A stretch of DNA of 64,000 nucleotides from Prochlorococcus sp. AG-347-K20. GTDB taxonomy: Bacteria > Cyanobacteriota > Cyanobacteriia > PCC-6307 > Cyanobiaceae. Each line of letters starts with the position of its first letter. Within the stretch, counting starts at the first letter, position 1. Below the pieces are notes generated by a model. That model was not told where the DNA came from. It saw only the letters and a program-made list of their open reading frames with translations, and searched no databases. The translations under genes were made by a program, and so were the position numbers. Positions 36,324 through 45,214 of this stretch are shown here, piece by piece. The DNA lies in NCBI GenBank assembly GCA_003281315.1, contig QCCH01000004.1, positions 62,001-126,000 of the forward strand, in the 5' to 3' direction.

Positions 36324-37483
36324 TTAAACAGAAATTAGAAAAATTTTATAAAGAGCGCAGATGTACTTTCTTAGGAATAGGACCTATGAGTCTTAATTGT
36401 ACAAATGTAACAATCGATTTAGCAAATAAATTCAATATACCTTTATTTTTAATAGCAAGTAGAAGGCAAATTGATTCTTATGAATTTGGTGGAGGATATG
36501 TAAATAATTGGACGACAAAAGAGTTCGCTAATCATATTGTAAGTAGAGACAAAAAAGGAAAAGTATTAATCTGTAGAGATCATGGAGGCCCATGGCAAAA
36601 TCCTAAAGAAGTCGAAGCCAATTATGGTTTAAGGCAAGCTATGGAATCTGCTAAGAAATCTTATTTAAGCGATATTCAAGCAGGCTTTCAAATTATTCAT
36701 ATTGATCCAAGTATTGATATTCATAACAATCCTAGTCAAAGTGAAGTGCTTGATAGAATATTTGAGCTTTATGAATATTGTTGGAATGAAGCTAATAAGT
36801 TAAATAAAAATATTGCCTTTGAAATAGGGACTGAAGAACAAAGTGGTAGTACAAATACTCAAGATGAACTTGAATTTACACTCAATGAGATTAAAAAGTT
36901 TTGTAAGGAATCTAAAATTCAAGAACCTACATTTGTAGTTGTTCAGTGCGGAACAAGAGTTTTAGAGACAAATAATGTGGGTTCTTTTGATACTCCCTTA
37001 AGAGTTATGAATGAAATACCTGCTGAAATTCAGTTACCTAAAATGTTACAGATTTGTAATAAGTACAATGTTATGATGAAAGCTCATAATACCGATTATT
37101 TATCCACTGATGCATTGAATTGGCATCCAAGATTAGGAATTCATGCAGTTAATGTTGCTCCTGAATTTGGAGTTGCTGAAACAAAATCTTTTTTGGAAGT
37201 TCTTAATGAAAATAATTTAAGTGATTTATCAGAAAAGTTTTTAAAAGTATCTTTTGAAAGCAAAAAATGGGAAAAGTGGCTCAAACCAAATTCAAATCTA
37301 AATGATAAAGAAAAAGCAATATTATCAGGACACTATGTATTTTCTAAACCTGAATTTATAGATTTAAAAAATGAAGCATCTTATGAACTTAAATCAAAAA
37401 ATATAAATTTGGATGAAATACTTTGCGAAGCAATATCAAGGTCAATCTTAAGATATATCTCTAATTTTAGACTAATTAGTTAA
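36320..37483 (+). CDS. GatZ/KbaZ-like (class II tagatose-bisphosphate aldolase non-catalytic subunit family) protein
   Basis: About 387 residues from the GTG at 36320, which overlaps the preceding TGA; GTG codons at 36308 and 36311 are alternatives. Diagnostic patches are FGGGYVNNWT near 53, LICRDHGGPWQNP near 78-90, AGFQIIHIDPS near 118, FEIGTEEQSGS near 171 and NVAPEFGVAETKSF near 278. This matches the PF08013 TIM-barrel family, usually partner subunits of tagatose-1,6-bisphosphate aldolase. No catalytic GatY/KbaY gene is nearby. Coupling to a KdsC-like phosphatase suggests a role in making or splitting an unusual phosphosugar. Confidence 0.75.
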   Translation: MIKQKLEKFYKERRCTFLGIGPMSLNCTNVTIDLANKFNIPLFLIASRRQIDSYEFGGGYVNNWTTKEFANHIVSRDKKGKVLICRDHGGPWQNPKEVEANYGLRQAMESAKKSYLSDIQAGFQIIHIDPSIDIHNNPSQSEVLDRIFELYEYCWNEANKLNKNIAFEIGTEEQSGSTNTQDELEFTLNEIKKFCKESKIQEPTFVVVQCGTRVLETNNVGSFDTPLRVMNEIPAEIQLPKMLQICNKYNVMMKAHNTDYLSTDALNWHPRLGIHAVNVAPEFGVAETKSFLEVLNENNLSDLSEKFLKVSFESKKWEKWLKPNSNLNDKEKAILSGHYVFSKPEFIDLKNEASYELKSKNINLDEILCEAISRSILRYISNFRLIS

Positions 37484-38311
37484 ATGTCAGCAAAAACGGC
37501 AACAATTATTTTAAATAGAAATTTACCAGATGTTACTAACAGTTTAGTTGAACATCTTCAAAATTTTGACTCTGAAAATACAGATATTTTTGTTGTTGAA
37601 TCTGGATCTGATAGAGATAACTTATCTAAGTACTGTACTTGGTATGCAAATTGGGATGATGCGATATTAAATGGACTGAGATATGCAAGAGGTATGAATT
37701 TTGCTCTAAGCAATCTATGGAAGGAGGGGAATTTTGATAATTATGAATCTTTCTTCCTGATATCAAATGATACTGTTTTAAGAGCTGAAAAAACTATTAA
37801 ACCTCTCCAAGATATTCTTAAAGAGCATCCTAGGGTAGGTATTCTTTCCCCTTGCTCAAGTAATTGGGGAGAATATAAATTACTAAATAAAAAAGAAACT
37901 CTTTATTTTTGGTTTATTCATAATAATGCGTACTTTCTTAGACGAGAATTTATTGAATCAATTCTTGATAAAGATAAATCTAACTATATGCATTTTTTAT
38001 TTGATGGTACAAATTTTAGAGGTTATGGTTTAGAGCATGAACTTATTGCAAAAGCTTATATAAATAATTGGGCGGCTGCAATAACAAAGAAAGTAATTTC
38101 TTCAGAAAATGAATCCCATCTTTTGAATAAGTCAGATTTAATTAAGACAGAGCCTTATGAATCAAATTTGAGGCTCTATATAGAGGAGGGAAAAAAATGG
38201 ATGAAAAGAAAATATGGATTTAACAGTCATTGGTCAATGCAGCAGTATTCAAAATGCTTTTACGATTTATTTTTCGAAGCTAATCCAGAATATCTCAAAT
38301 TTAAATTATAA
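37484..38311 (+). CDS. glycosyltransferase family 2-like protein
   Basis: A 275-residue protein with GT-A features: ATIILNRNLPDVTNSLVEHL at the N-terminus (nucleotide-binding strand), DIFVVESGSD near 32-41, FFLISNDTV near 89-97 (Asn-Asp in place of Asp-x-Asp) and FDGTNFRGYGLEHELIAKAY near 165-184, an acceptor-side ED/EH-type motif. The ATG directly follows the GatZ-like TAA, so it belongs to the same transcript. It is convergent with the AroE-like gene (6 bp between stops). The donor sugar is unknown. Confidence 0.75.
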   Translation: MSAKTATIILNRNLPDVTNSLVEHLQNFDSENTDIFVVESGSDRDNLSKYCTWYANWDDAILNGLRYARGMNFALSNLWKEGNFDNYESFFLISNDTVLRAEKTIKPLQDILKEHPRVGILSPCSSNWGEYKLLNKKETLYFWFIHNNAYFLRREFIESILDKDKSNYMHFLFDGTNFRGYGLEHELIAKAYINNWAAAITKKVISSENESHLLNKSDLIKTEPYESNLRLYIEEGKKWMKRKYGFNSHWSMQQYSKCFYDLFFEANPEYLKFKL

Positions 38312-38317
38312 ATGTAT

Positions 38318-39061
38318 CTAAAAAATTAATTTGCATGCCTTATCTATTTCGCTAAGAGAAATTTTTTTATTTAAGTAAAATTCAAACTGATGTCTAAATT
38401 GAATTTTAGTTGCTTTATATCCATTAAAAATAAAAGGATTATCGTAGTTAAAATCAATCCTTACTGGGAAATCTAAAAATGGAAATTGTATTTTTTTTAT
38501 TTCTAAAACCCTTTCGATATGTACTGGAGTGGCATTAATTAAACCGATATTTTTCTTAAAGTTTAAGTCATTTAAATTAAAATGTTTTAGCTTATTTCTA
38601 TCAATTATTTCTAAATCTATTTGCCTATCTTTAAAAAATACTTTGCTTAAATTAGCCATCGCACCATTTCCAATTATATAAAACTTGGTAATTTTTAAAT
38701 CCATATTTGTATAAAATTTTAAGAACTCTTCTAAGATCTTGTAATCAGTTAAATCACCTTTTATTTTATTATTTAGATCTTTTTTGACGCAATTTAAAGA
38801 ATTAAATTTATTAGGATAGGAAAGTAAATCTTTTTCTCTCAAATAATTAAATATTAAGGTTTTAAATGGCATCGAAATACTTAAGCCTTCAATCATATTA
38901 GTTGAAATAAAAAGATCAATTAATTTATAAAAATCGTTCTCGTTCTCTATACCGACTGCTTTATAAATTGCTTTTATATTATAAAGATTAAAGAAATAAT
39001 TATAAATTTTAGTTCCAAAATTTCCTGGTTTTTTAGAAATTGAATAGAAAACTTTATGCAT
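38318..39061 (-). CDS. AroE (shikimate dehydrogenase)-like protein
   Basis: This 247-residue protein follows the AroE plan: N-terminal substrate domain with SISKKPGNFG, GLSISMPFK near 58-66 (family N-V-T-x-P-x-K) and GDLTDY near 101-106 (family G-x-N-T-D). The nucleotide domain then has FYIIGNGAMANLSKVFF near 126-142, where the usual GxGGxx loop is G-N-G-A-M-A, and LINATPVH. The catalytic Lys and Asp positions are kept. It lies in the sugar island as last gene of cupin, nucleotidyltransferase-kinase, AroE-like (8-bp overlap), so it is probably a paralog acting on another polyol or acid rather than the housekeeping enzyme. Confidence 0.75.
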   Translation of the reverse strand: MHKVFYSISKKPGNFGTKIYNYFFNLYNIKAIYKAVGIENENDFYKLIDLFISTNMIEGLSISMPFKTLIFNYLREKDLLSYPNKFNSLNCVKKDLNNKIKGDLTDYKILEEFLKFYTNMDLKITKFYIIGNGAMANLSKVFFKDRQIDLEIIDRNKLKHFNLNDLNFKKNIGLINATPVHIERVLEIKKIQFPFLDFPVRIDFNYDNPFIFNGYKATKIQFRHQFEFYLNKKISLSEIDKACKLIF

Positions 39062-40625
39062 TTGCCCAGAAAATTTTGTTTGCTAATGCTATTAATAATA
39101 AATCAAAAGGACTTTCATGAAGTGGTGCCATATTAATATAGATTAATGCTAAAAGCTTTCTAGTATTACTAATATCTAAATTATGAGTGTAGTGATAATT
39201 ATAAATTATTTGTTGGTGTTCTAATGAATAAGAGTCTTCCTCATATTCATAATCTATATTTGTATTATTTTGGTTAATGTAAGCTTTAAAATCTCCATCT
39301 TTAATTCTTTTATAATTTAAAATAACTCCACCTAATAATTTTGCTAAGTCATAATAAATATCGCCAAATTCAACACATTGCCCAAATTCGTGTCTCCAGT
39401 CAATTAATACGAAACTTTTATCTTTTTTAACTAAAATATTATCGTATTGAAGATCACCGTGAAATGGTGAGATATATATATTATCGATAATAAGTTCATA
39501 ATCAAATGGGGGAATAATTGAAATGTAATTTATTTTTTGATTGTTAATACTATTAATTTTATTTAGTTGGTATTTTTTTTCTAATAACTCTATTCTTTTT
39601 AAGGTTTTATTTTTGTAAAAGTTTTTAGCATCTTCATAAAGATCTTCATTTAGAGGGTTTTTTGACCAAAGATTTTTAGAGAGAAATTCAAGAAGATTAT
39701 TTAGATTTTCTCTGGTAGGCTCTTCATAAAGAGTTTTTCCATTTTCATAAGCATAAGAATAACCTTTAGAACTTGGTAAAATCTTACATTTAGGGAAAGC
39801 ATCTTTGTATATAGTTGCTTTTTGTACCCTTTTCTTTGAAATATTTTCATCAGCAAAAATCTTATACACAAGCTTATTTTTGTAAATTAGTAAAGTTTCA
39901 TTAGATTTACTAAAGTCATAATCTATCAGTTTATTTAATTCATTTTTATATTTTTCATATGTGCCACAGTCAATCCAATTGAATTCTTTTTCCTTAACTA
40001 TTTTCTGTTTTTTTAAATAATCCTTAATAGGGAAATAAATCTCTCTTTCACCTTTTGGATAGTTATTCAAGAATTTCTTATATAAATTTTTATTTTTTAT
40101 GAACATAAAGCCTGTAAATATTTTAGATTCAAATTTATTTTTATCCTCACCAAAACTAAAGCAGCCTCTATATATTTTCGTTATTTCTTGGTTTTGATTG
40201 ATTAATAAATTAGTATAATCATTAGGATTATATTCATTTCTTGAGGTTCCTAATAAAATATCTGATGATAATTTTTCTTTTTCAATATTTAAACCATCAG
40301 GATATATTCCATCATTTGGAAGTATGACAAATTCATCTGACAAATCATCTATAAATCCCATAAGCGTATCACCCATTTCAGTAGAGGAAAATTCTAAATT
40401 TCTTTTAAATATTATTTTTCTATCAGAATGGACTGTTGAGATTATTTCTTCTAAATCTTCACAAAGATATCCAGTCGCAATATAAATTTTTGATTCTAAA
40501 GGTATAGAGTTAATAATTTTGGATAATAATGTTTGATATGGAATTGGTGCTAAAGCTTTATTAGCAAAATTACTAAATGGTTTAAATCTCGAACCAATTC
40601 CTGCAGATAAAATGCAAAAGTCCAT
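39054..40625 (-). CDS. nucleotidyltransferase - phosphotransferase (choline/aminoglycoside kinase-like) fusion
   Basis: A 523-residue two-domain protein. Residues 1-240 are a sugar-1-phosphate/phosphocholine-type nucleotidyltransferase: MDFCILSAGIGSRFKPF (loop G-x-G-x-R), KALAPI near 23-28, LPNDGIYPDG near 97-106 and FNWIDCGTYEKY near 218. Residues about 245-523 resemble the APH/choline kinase fold: FHGDLQYDNILV near 384-395 (Brenner motif H-G-D-x-x-x-x-N), then LIDWRHEFGQCVEFGDIYYDLAKL with the second catalytic Asp region. Such a fusion could phosphorylate and then nucleotidylate one compound. It sits 2 bp after the cupin gene and overlaps the AroE-like gene. Confidence 0.82.
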   Translation of the reverse strand: MDFCILSAGIGSRFKPFSNFANKALAPIPYQTLLSKIINSIPLESKIYIATGYLCEDLEEIISTVHSDRKIIFKRNLEFSSTEMGDTLMGFIDDLSDEFVILPNDGIYPDGLNIEKEKLSSDILLGTSRNEYNPNDYTNLLINQNQEITKIYRGCFSFGEDKNKFESKIFTGFMFIKNKNLYKKFLNNYPKGEREIYFPIKDYLKKQKIVKEKEFNWIDCGTYEKYKNELNKLIDYDFSKSNETLLIYKNKLVYKIFADENISKKRVQKATIYKDAFPKCKILPSSKGYSYAYENGKTLYEEPTRENLNNLLEFLSKNLWSKNPLNEDLYEDAKNFYKNKTLKRIELLEKKYQLNKINSINNQKINYISIIPPFDYELIIDNIYISPFHGDLQYDNILVKKDKSFVLIDWRHEFGQCVEFGDIYYDLAKLLGGVILNYKRIKDGDFKAYINQNNTNIDYEYEEDSYSLEHQQIIYNYHYTHNLDISNTRKLLALIYINMAPLHESPFDLLLIALANKIFWANA

Positions 40626-40627
40626 AT

Positions 40628-41335
40628 TTAAGAGTTTTGATGTTCAGATTCAATTTTTCCATCTCCTCTACCACTATCATCTATCAATCGAATAACATCA
40701 TCCAAATGATTAGTTGATGATTCTAAAAGATAGATATCTGAAATTGACTCTAATTGATGAATCCCCAGAGGTGATACATCAATTACTGATTTTTCATTTA
40801 TTTGAATTTTATCAATTATATAATCTTTTTTTATTGTAAAACTTTCTTTTGAGTAACTTAAGATTGCTTCTCCTTCAACTAAGAAATTACTTTCGAATTT
40901 TTCTTGATGAACTTGTAAACTCGTTTTTGTGCCTTTTTTAATATGAATAAACTTAAGAACTAATTCATTTATTGGATTTTCTCCTGTTATCCAATATTCA
41001 TAACCCCAAGGTTTATTTACAAAATAGGCGTCTTTTTTTAAGGAGCCAAATTGATAATGATTTTTGCTTAAATCCTTGTTTAATATTTCTTTACTTAGTA
41101 AAACAGCAGTACCTGAATTAAGTTTAATAGTTTGATTTTTACTTGATATAAATTCAATATATTCTGATGATTTTAATATGTCTGTCTTGAAATTTTTTAA
41201 ACTTGAGTTGCCATCATATTGAAAAATTAAATAGTAGAATCCCTCTTTTAACGAAACTTCTTCATTAAGGAGGTTTTCATAATTATAAAATTCATTCTTA
41301 ATCTTAAAAGGACATTTTCTTATTTTAATATTCAT
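40628..41335 (-). CDS. cupin-domain protein (PMI type II-like)
   Basis: The C-terminal half of this 235-residue protein is a cupin: KPWGYEYWITGE near 106-117, then IKKGTKTSLQVHQEKFESNFLVEGEAIL near 131-158 and SPLGIHQLESI near 187-197. This is the pattern of type II phosphomannose isomerase and related metal-dependent sugar epimerases, with two His likely ligands (one fewer than usual). The N-terminal 100 residues are not recognised. It is the first gene of the minus-strand cupin, nucleotidyltransferase-kinase, AroE-like set. It may isomerise a sugar phosphate or act as a binding protein. Confidence 0.7.
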   Translation of the reverse strand: MNIKIRKCPFKIKNEFYNYENLLNEEVSLKEGFYYLIFQYDGNSSLKNFKTDILKSSEYIEFISSKNQTIKLNSGTAVLLSKEILNKDLSKNHYQFGSLKKDAYFVNKPWGYEYWITGENPINELVLKFIHIKKGTKTSLQVHQEKFESNFLVEGEAILSYSKESFTIKKDYIIDKIQINEKSVIDVSPLGIHQLESISDIYLLESSTNHLDDVIRLIDDSGRGDGKIESEHQNS

Positions 41336-41432
41336 TTTTTAAAATATATTTTATTAATTTTACACGAGACCCTTTATGACAAGTCTATTTAATACTAATT
41401 ATTAAAGATTTAGTTAAAGTAGCTATTTAAAT

Positions 41433-42371
41433 TTAGTCATTAGAAAAACTTAAGGCATATTTTTTTTCTAAAAAAATTCCAATTGAAATCACAAGTAAAA
41501 TTGATATAAATTCAAAAAGTTTATTACCAAAATATGCGCTTAACGCTATCAATAAAGTTGCCAATATATACATAATAGAGACATTTTGATGCGAGAAGCC
41601 ACCTTTAACTAATCTCTGGTACAAATGTAAACTATGGGGGGTAAATATATTTTGTTTTGATAATAACCTTCTTAAAACGCATGTTAAAGCATCACATAAA
41701 AGAGGAAAAGCTATTCCAATAATTGAGATTGATGTATCAATATTAGAAGCGTTGAGAAATAGAATAATTAATAATGAGCCAAGAAAAGTACTTCCCACAT
41801 CGCCCATAAAGATTTTTGATGGACTCCAATTTAATAATGTAAATGCAAATAAACTTGAAAGTATATATAAAAAAGTAAAATCGATTTTTAATGCAGAATA
41901 TAAAATAATTACACAGAAGCATCCTCCTACAAGTCCGTCAATGCCATCCATAAAGTTTATAAAATTAATAATTCCTGTTGAAATTATCATATAGAAAACT
42001 AATAATAAAAAACTATAAAATAAATTTGCTTCAAAATTTAAATTTGGAAAATTTACAAAAAGAATTACATTACATGTTATTAATTGAAAAAGATATCTTA
42101 TCTTCGAGCTAATACTTTTCAAATCATCTATAAAACTTATAATAACTAAAGGTATTGATGATAGAAGAATTAAATTACCATCTTTTATAAAGAAAAAAAG
42201 ACTTATTAAATAAAAAATTAATCCTCCGCCCCTAGCTTTAGGATATGAATGCAAACTTCTATAATTGGGATTGTCAATGAGAAAATTCCTAAATATTGGT
42301 AATGAGTAATAAATTGTTGAATAAGTAAAAATAAAAATGAATATTAACTTGGCAAAAAAAATTAAATTCAT
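41433..42371 (-). CDS. WbpL/WecA-type undecaprenyl-phosphate sugar-1-phosphate transferase
   Basis: A 312-residue polytopic protein (about ten spans) of the MraY/WecA family, which starts lipid-linked repeat units. Conserved loops: ARGGGLIFYL near 46-55, SFIDDLKSIS near 79-88, NFMDGIDGLVGG near 138-149, IFMGDVGSTFLGSL near 188-201, and HSLHLYQRLVKGGFSHQNV near 246-264. The last (H-x-H-L-Y-Q-R-L) is typical of the WbpL subgroup that uses UDP-FucNAc or UDP-QuiNAc. This fits the dehydratase/reductase pair encoded at 47.7-50.7 kb, but specificity is inferred. It is separated from the cupin gene by 97 bp. Confidence 0.88.
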   Translation of the reverse strand: MNLIFFAKLIFIFIFTYSTIYYSLPIFRNFLIDNPNYRSLHSYPKARGGGLIFYLISLFFFIKDGNLILLSSIPLVIISFIDDLKSISSKIRYLFQLITCNVILFVNFPNLNFEANLFYSFLLLVFYMIISTGIINFINFMDGIDGLVGGCFCVIILYSALKIDFTFLYILSSLFAFTLLNWSPSKIFMGDVGSTFLGSLLIILFLNASNIDTSISIIGIAFPLLCDALTCVLRRLLSKQNIFTPHSLHLYQRLVKGGFSHQNVSIMYILATLLIALSAYFGNKLFEFISILLVISIGIFLEKKYALSFSND

Positions 42372-42434
42372 CTTTTTAATTTTTTAATAATGAATTTTAT
42401 ACTATATGATTTTAGTAAGATAAATAAATTTTGT

Positions 42435-43574
42435 CTAAATTATTTTAGAAATATTATTTATAATTTTCGAGGATCTTTTATTCCAGCTAAATTTATTTTC
42501 AACATCTTCAAATGCTTTTAATGGCCTTGATTTATTATTATTTTTAATATCTTCAAATAGTTTATCCATGTTTTTTAAAAAACTTTTTTCATCATCTATT
42601 AAATAGCAATAAGCATTTTGATCGTTTAATACTTCTGAAATAGATTTTGTTAAGCTAGAAATCAAATAATTTTTTGTTGCCATATATTCAAATATTTTTA
42701 AAGGTGAAGTTACTGAATTAATTGATGATTTTTTACTAGTTAGATAAATTAAAATATCAGATGCAATTTGGTATTTTGCAATTTCCTTTTGATCAAGCCA
42801 ATTAATAAAAGTAATATTATTTGAATCTTGATATTTTTTTAAATATGGAAAATTGACCAGATCTTCTTTTTTTATACCTAACATTACTATGTGTAAATTT
42901 TTATATTTTCTATAATTTTTAAGCAAGATTTCGCTTCCTCCTCTTGAGATTGATCCTGAATGAGTCAATATAATCTTAGTTTTAGGAATATTAGGAAATA
43001 ACTGTTTTCTTAATATTTCTTTATTTGAAATTAGTCTTTTATAATCATTAATATTTACTCCATCATGGGCTGAGAAAATTCTTTTCTTGTATTTTAATCG
43101 ATAGGATTTTAGGATAAGTTTTCTTAAATTTTCAGATATAGTTACAACTGAGAAGTATTTGGATAGACAATTTTTTTTAAATAAATATTTTGCAATTACA
43201 CTTTCTGGTAAATTATGAGATTCGTAAGTATTTGATAATGACAATAAGCATGAAAAATATGATATTAAAATATCTCTTGTATAAATATGGGGCTTATTAT
43301 ATTTAATTTTTATTTTCAAAGTCAAAATTAAAGAAATTAGTAGTCTTATAATTCTTATTTTAAATATTCTTTTTGTATGCTTATTTTTTATTTGCGGCTG
43401 AATAAAAATAAATGAATTTCCTAAAATTTCTGAAAAAGAGTATTTCATAGAATATATTTGGTGACTATGTGCGTTATTCCCATTTGGAAAAGCGGAGGTA
43501 ATATATACTAAAGGTGAACTTCTATTGAATTTAAATTTGTTATTTCTAAAATTTAATTTATGTTGATTCTTCAT
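42435..43574 (-). CDS. glycosyltransferase, GT4-like
   Basis: A 379-residue GT-B protein. The N-terminal domain has VYITSAFPNGNNAHSHQIYSM near 23-43 and PHIYTRDIL near 95. The C-terminal donor domain has ILTHSGSISRGGSEILL near 202, LDQKEIAKYQIASDILIYLTS near 261 and SPLKIFEYMATKNYLISS near 291-308, which contains the E-x-x-x-x-x-x-x-E-like donor-binding helix in shortened form. It lies 12 bp after the acyltransferase gene in the same minus-strand series. The sugar is unknown. Confidence 0.75.
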   Translation of the reverse strand: MKNQHKLNFRNNKFKFNRSSPLVYITSAFPNGNNAHSHQIYSMKYSFSEILGNSFIFIQPQIKNKHTKRIFKIRIIRLLISLILTLKIKIKYNKPHIYTRDILISYFSCLLSLSNTYESHNLPESVIAKYLFKKNCLSKYFSVVTISENLRKLILKSYRLKYKKRIFSAHDGVNINDYKRLISNKEILRKQLFPNIPKTKIILTHSGSISRGGSEILLKNYRKYKNLHIVMLGIKKEDLVNFPYLKKYQDSNNITFINWLDQKEIAKYQIASDILIYLTSKKSSINSVTSPLKIFEYMATKNYLISSLTKSISEVLNDQNAYCYLIDDEKSFLKNMDKLFEDIKNNNKSRPLKAFEDVENKFSWNKRSSKIINNISKII

Positions 43575-43586
43575 TTATAAAAGTTG

Positions 43587-44084
43587 TCAATTTAGGGTTT
43601 TTGATTTATTAAGTTTTCTCTTGAACTTGCAAGGAGAACCTGCATATAAACTATCTCCAGAAATATATCCTTTGACTACTGAATTAGCTGCAATTATTGT
43701 ATTTGAAGATATTTCTGAACCTTGCGTGACAACAACCCCAGCAGCTAGCCATACTTTATTTTTAATTTTTATTGGTTTTTTATTATGTTTGAAATCAAAT
43801 TCATTTAATCCTGCAGTGTGAATCATCACATTGGTTGAGATATGACATTGTTTGCCAATAAAAACTTTATCAATACAATTTATAATAACCCCGTCATTTA
43901 AAGATGTTTTCTCTCCGATTGATAAGTTAGATGGATATCCTAAAATAATAACTCTTCCATAAAATCTAACACCTTTAGAAATTTTAGCCCCTAGAAATCT
44001 ATAGTAAGGTATCTGAAGTTGATACCTAAAACCGTTTAAAATATAGAATGTATTAAAAAATATTTTTCTAATTAAATAAATCAT
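43587..44084 (-). CDS. left-handed beta-helix acyltransferase (WcaF/maltose acetyltransferase-like)
   Basis: A 165-residue hexapeptide-repeat protein: repeats of the [LIV]-G-x4 type run through ISKGVRFYGRV, LSIGEKTSLNDGVIINC, VFIGKQCHISTNVMIHTAGL and KIKNKVWLAAGVVVTQGSEISSNTIIAANSVV, and it ends with YAGSPCKFKRKL. His near residue 90 (MIHTAG) is the likely catalytic base. Members O-acetylate surface sugars. It sits between two glycosyltransferase genes, so a capsule or O-antigen sugar is the likely target. Confidence 0.85.
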   Translation of the reverse strand: MIYLIRKIFFNTFYILNGFRYQLQIPYYRFLGAKISKGVRFYGRVIILGYPSNLSIGEKTSLNDGVIINCIDKVFIGKQCHISTNVMIHTAGLNEFDFKHNKKPIKIKNKVWLAAGVVVTQGSEISSNTIIAANSVVKGYISGDSLYAGSPCKFKRKLNKSKTLN

Positions 44085-44158
44085 TTTTAAGAATCGTAAA
44101 TAAAGGATAACATGATATTCTGAGATCTCTTCTCTATCTTTTTATTTGAATATATAGG

Positions 44159-45214
44159 TTATTTTATAAACCTGAAATTTACTTCTAAGAATTTTTTAAC
44201 TAAAAATTTAAAATCACTTAATTTCGCATTACGATGAATTTTTTTTAATTTAAAAAAAGGTTGATCATGGATCCTTGATAGATATATCAATTTTTTGTAT
44301 AAAGTTTCGGCAATATTTTCAGTAGAAAGATCATTTATTAATTTATTTGATATGGTATTTATACCTTTGTATCTTTTTTCATATTCTTCTAAGTTTTGAC
44401 GAACTTTTTCAATTATTTTTTGATCACTTAAATCTTCCGTTATTAAAACTATATTTTTCCTAAATATGTCATGTTCTGGGTATTCTGTTAAATCTCCTAT
44501 CGCTATTGCTCCTGCAGCGTATATTTCCCAGTACTTTCTTAATGAGATTTTATATTTAGTTGTACAGGTTATTACAAATTTAGATCTCTTTAAATATTCA
44601 ATATAACTTGAGCCATGAATCTTTTTACTAGATTTTTCGAGTCTTTTCCCAGGATGGTCTAAATTCGTAACAGTAAAATTTTTTTCTAATACTTTTGCAA
44701 TTCTATTTCTTAATGGGGTTACTGGTTCGCTTCTCGATGTGTATAAGATATCTATATCCTTAGTTATTTTTTCCTTGTAATCCTCTTTTCGTATAGAAAA
44801 GGGTAAATAAAAAATTTCTTTAATATCTTTAATTTTAGAAATAAAATTTATTGATGTTTGATGATTAGAAGCAACAAAATCAATCTTTGCCCACTTTAAA
44901 AACCATTGAAAATAATCAGAATCAATAAAAAAATCTGATACTATTACAGTCTTTCGAAGTTTTAAATTCCTTATGCATTCATATTTAAATGGATTTATAT
45001 CAAGCTTTTTGTGCCAGCAAGGTTCTTCTAAAATAATACTAAAAATATCTTTCTTCATGAAATTAATTTTTTCACTTAACCCTTCCGTTGTAAATTTATC
45101 AATGTAAATAATATATCCTTTATCTTTAATCTCAAGCTCTTTATAAATTTCTAGCCTCTCTTTATTCATTAATCCTTCAAGTCTTGAGGATGTCAATATT
45201 AATATTTTTTTCAT
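44159..45214 (-). CDS. glycosyltransferase, CgeB/GT-B-like
   Basis: A 351-residue GT-B-like protein. The N-terminus starts KKILILTSSRLEGLMNKERLEIY. The donor half has DILYTSRSEPVTPLRNRIAKVL near 178-199, YLKRSKFVITCTTKYKISLRKYWEIYAAGAIAIGDLTEYPEH near 228-270 and a C-terminal helical tail, an arrangement like CgeB/DUF3880-type transferases. No DxD motif is clear. It begins on the last base of the Wzx-like gene's stop (shared base 45214), so it is cotranslated with the flippase. The substrate is unknown. Confidence 0.65.
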   Translation of the reverse strand: MKKILILTSSRLEGLMNKERLEIYKELEIKDKGYIIYIDKFTTEGLSEKINFMKKDIFSIILEEPCWHKKLDINPFKYECIRNLKLRKTVIVSDFFIDSDYFQWFLKWAKIDFVASNHQTSINFISKIKDIKEIFYLPFSIRKEDYKEKITKDIDILYTSRSEPVTPLRNRIAKVLEKNFTVTNLDHPGKRLEKSSKKIHGSSYIEYLKRSKFVITCTTKYKISLRKYWEIYAAGAIAIGDLTEYPEHDIFRKNIVLITEDLSDQKIIEKVRQNLEEYEKRYKGINTISNKLINDLSTENIAETLYKKLIYLSRIHDQPFFKLKKIHRNAKLSDFKFLVKKFLEVNFRFIK

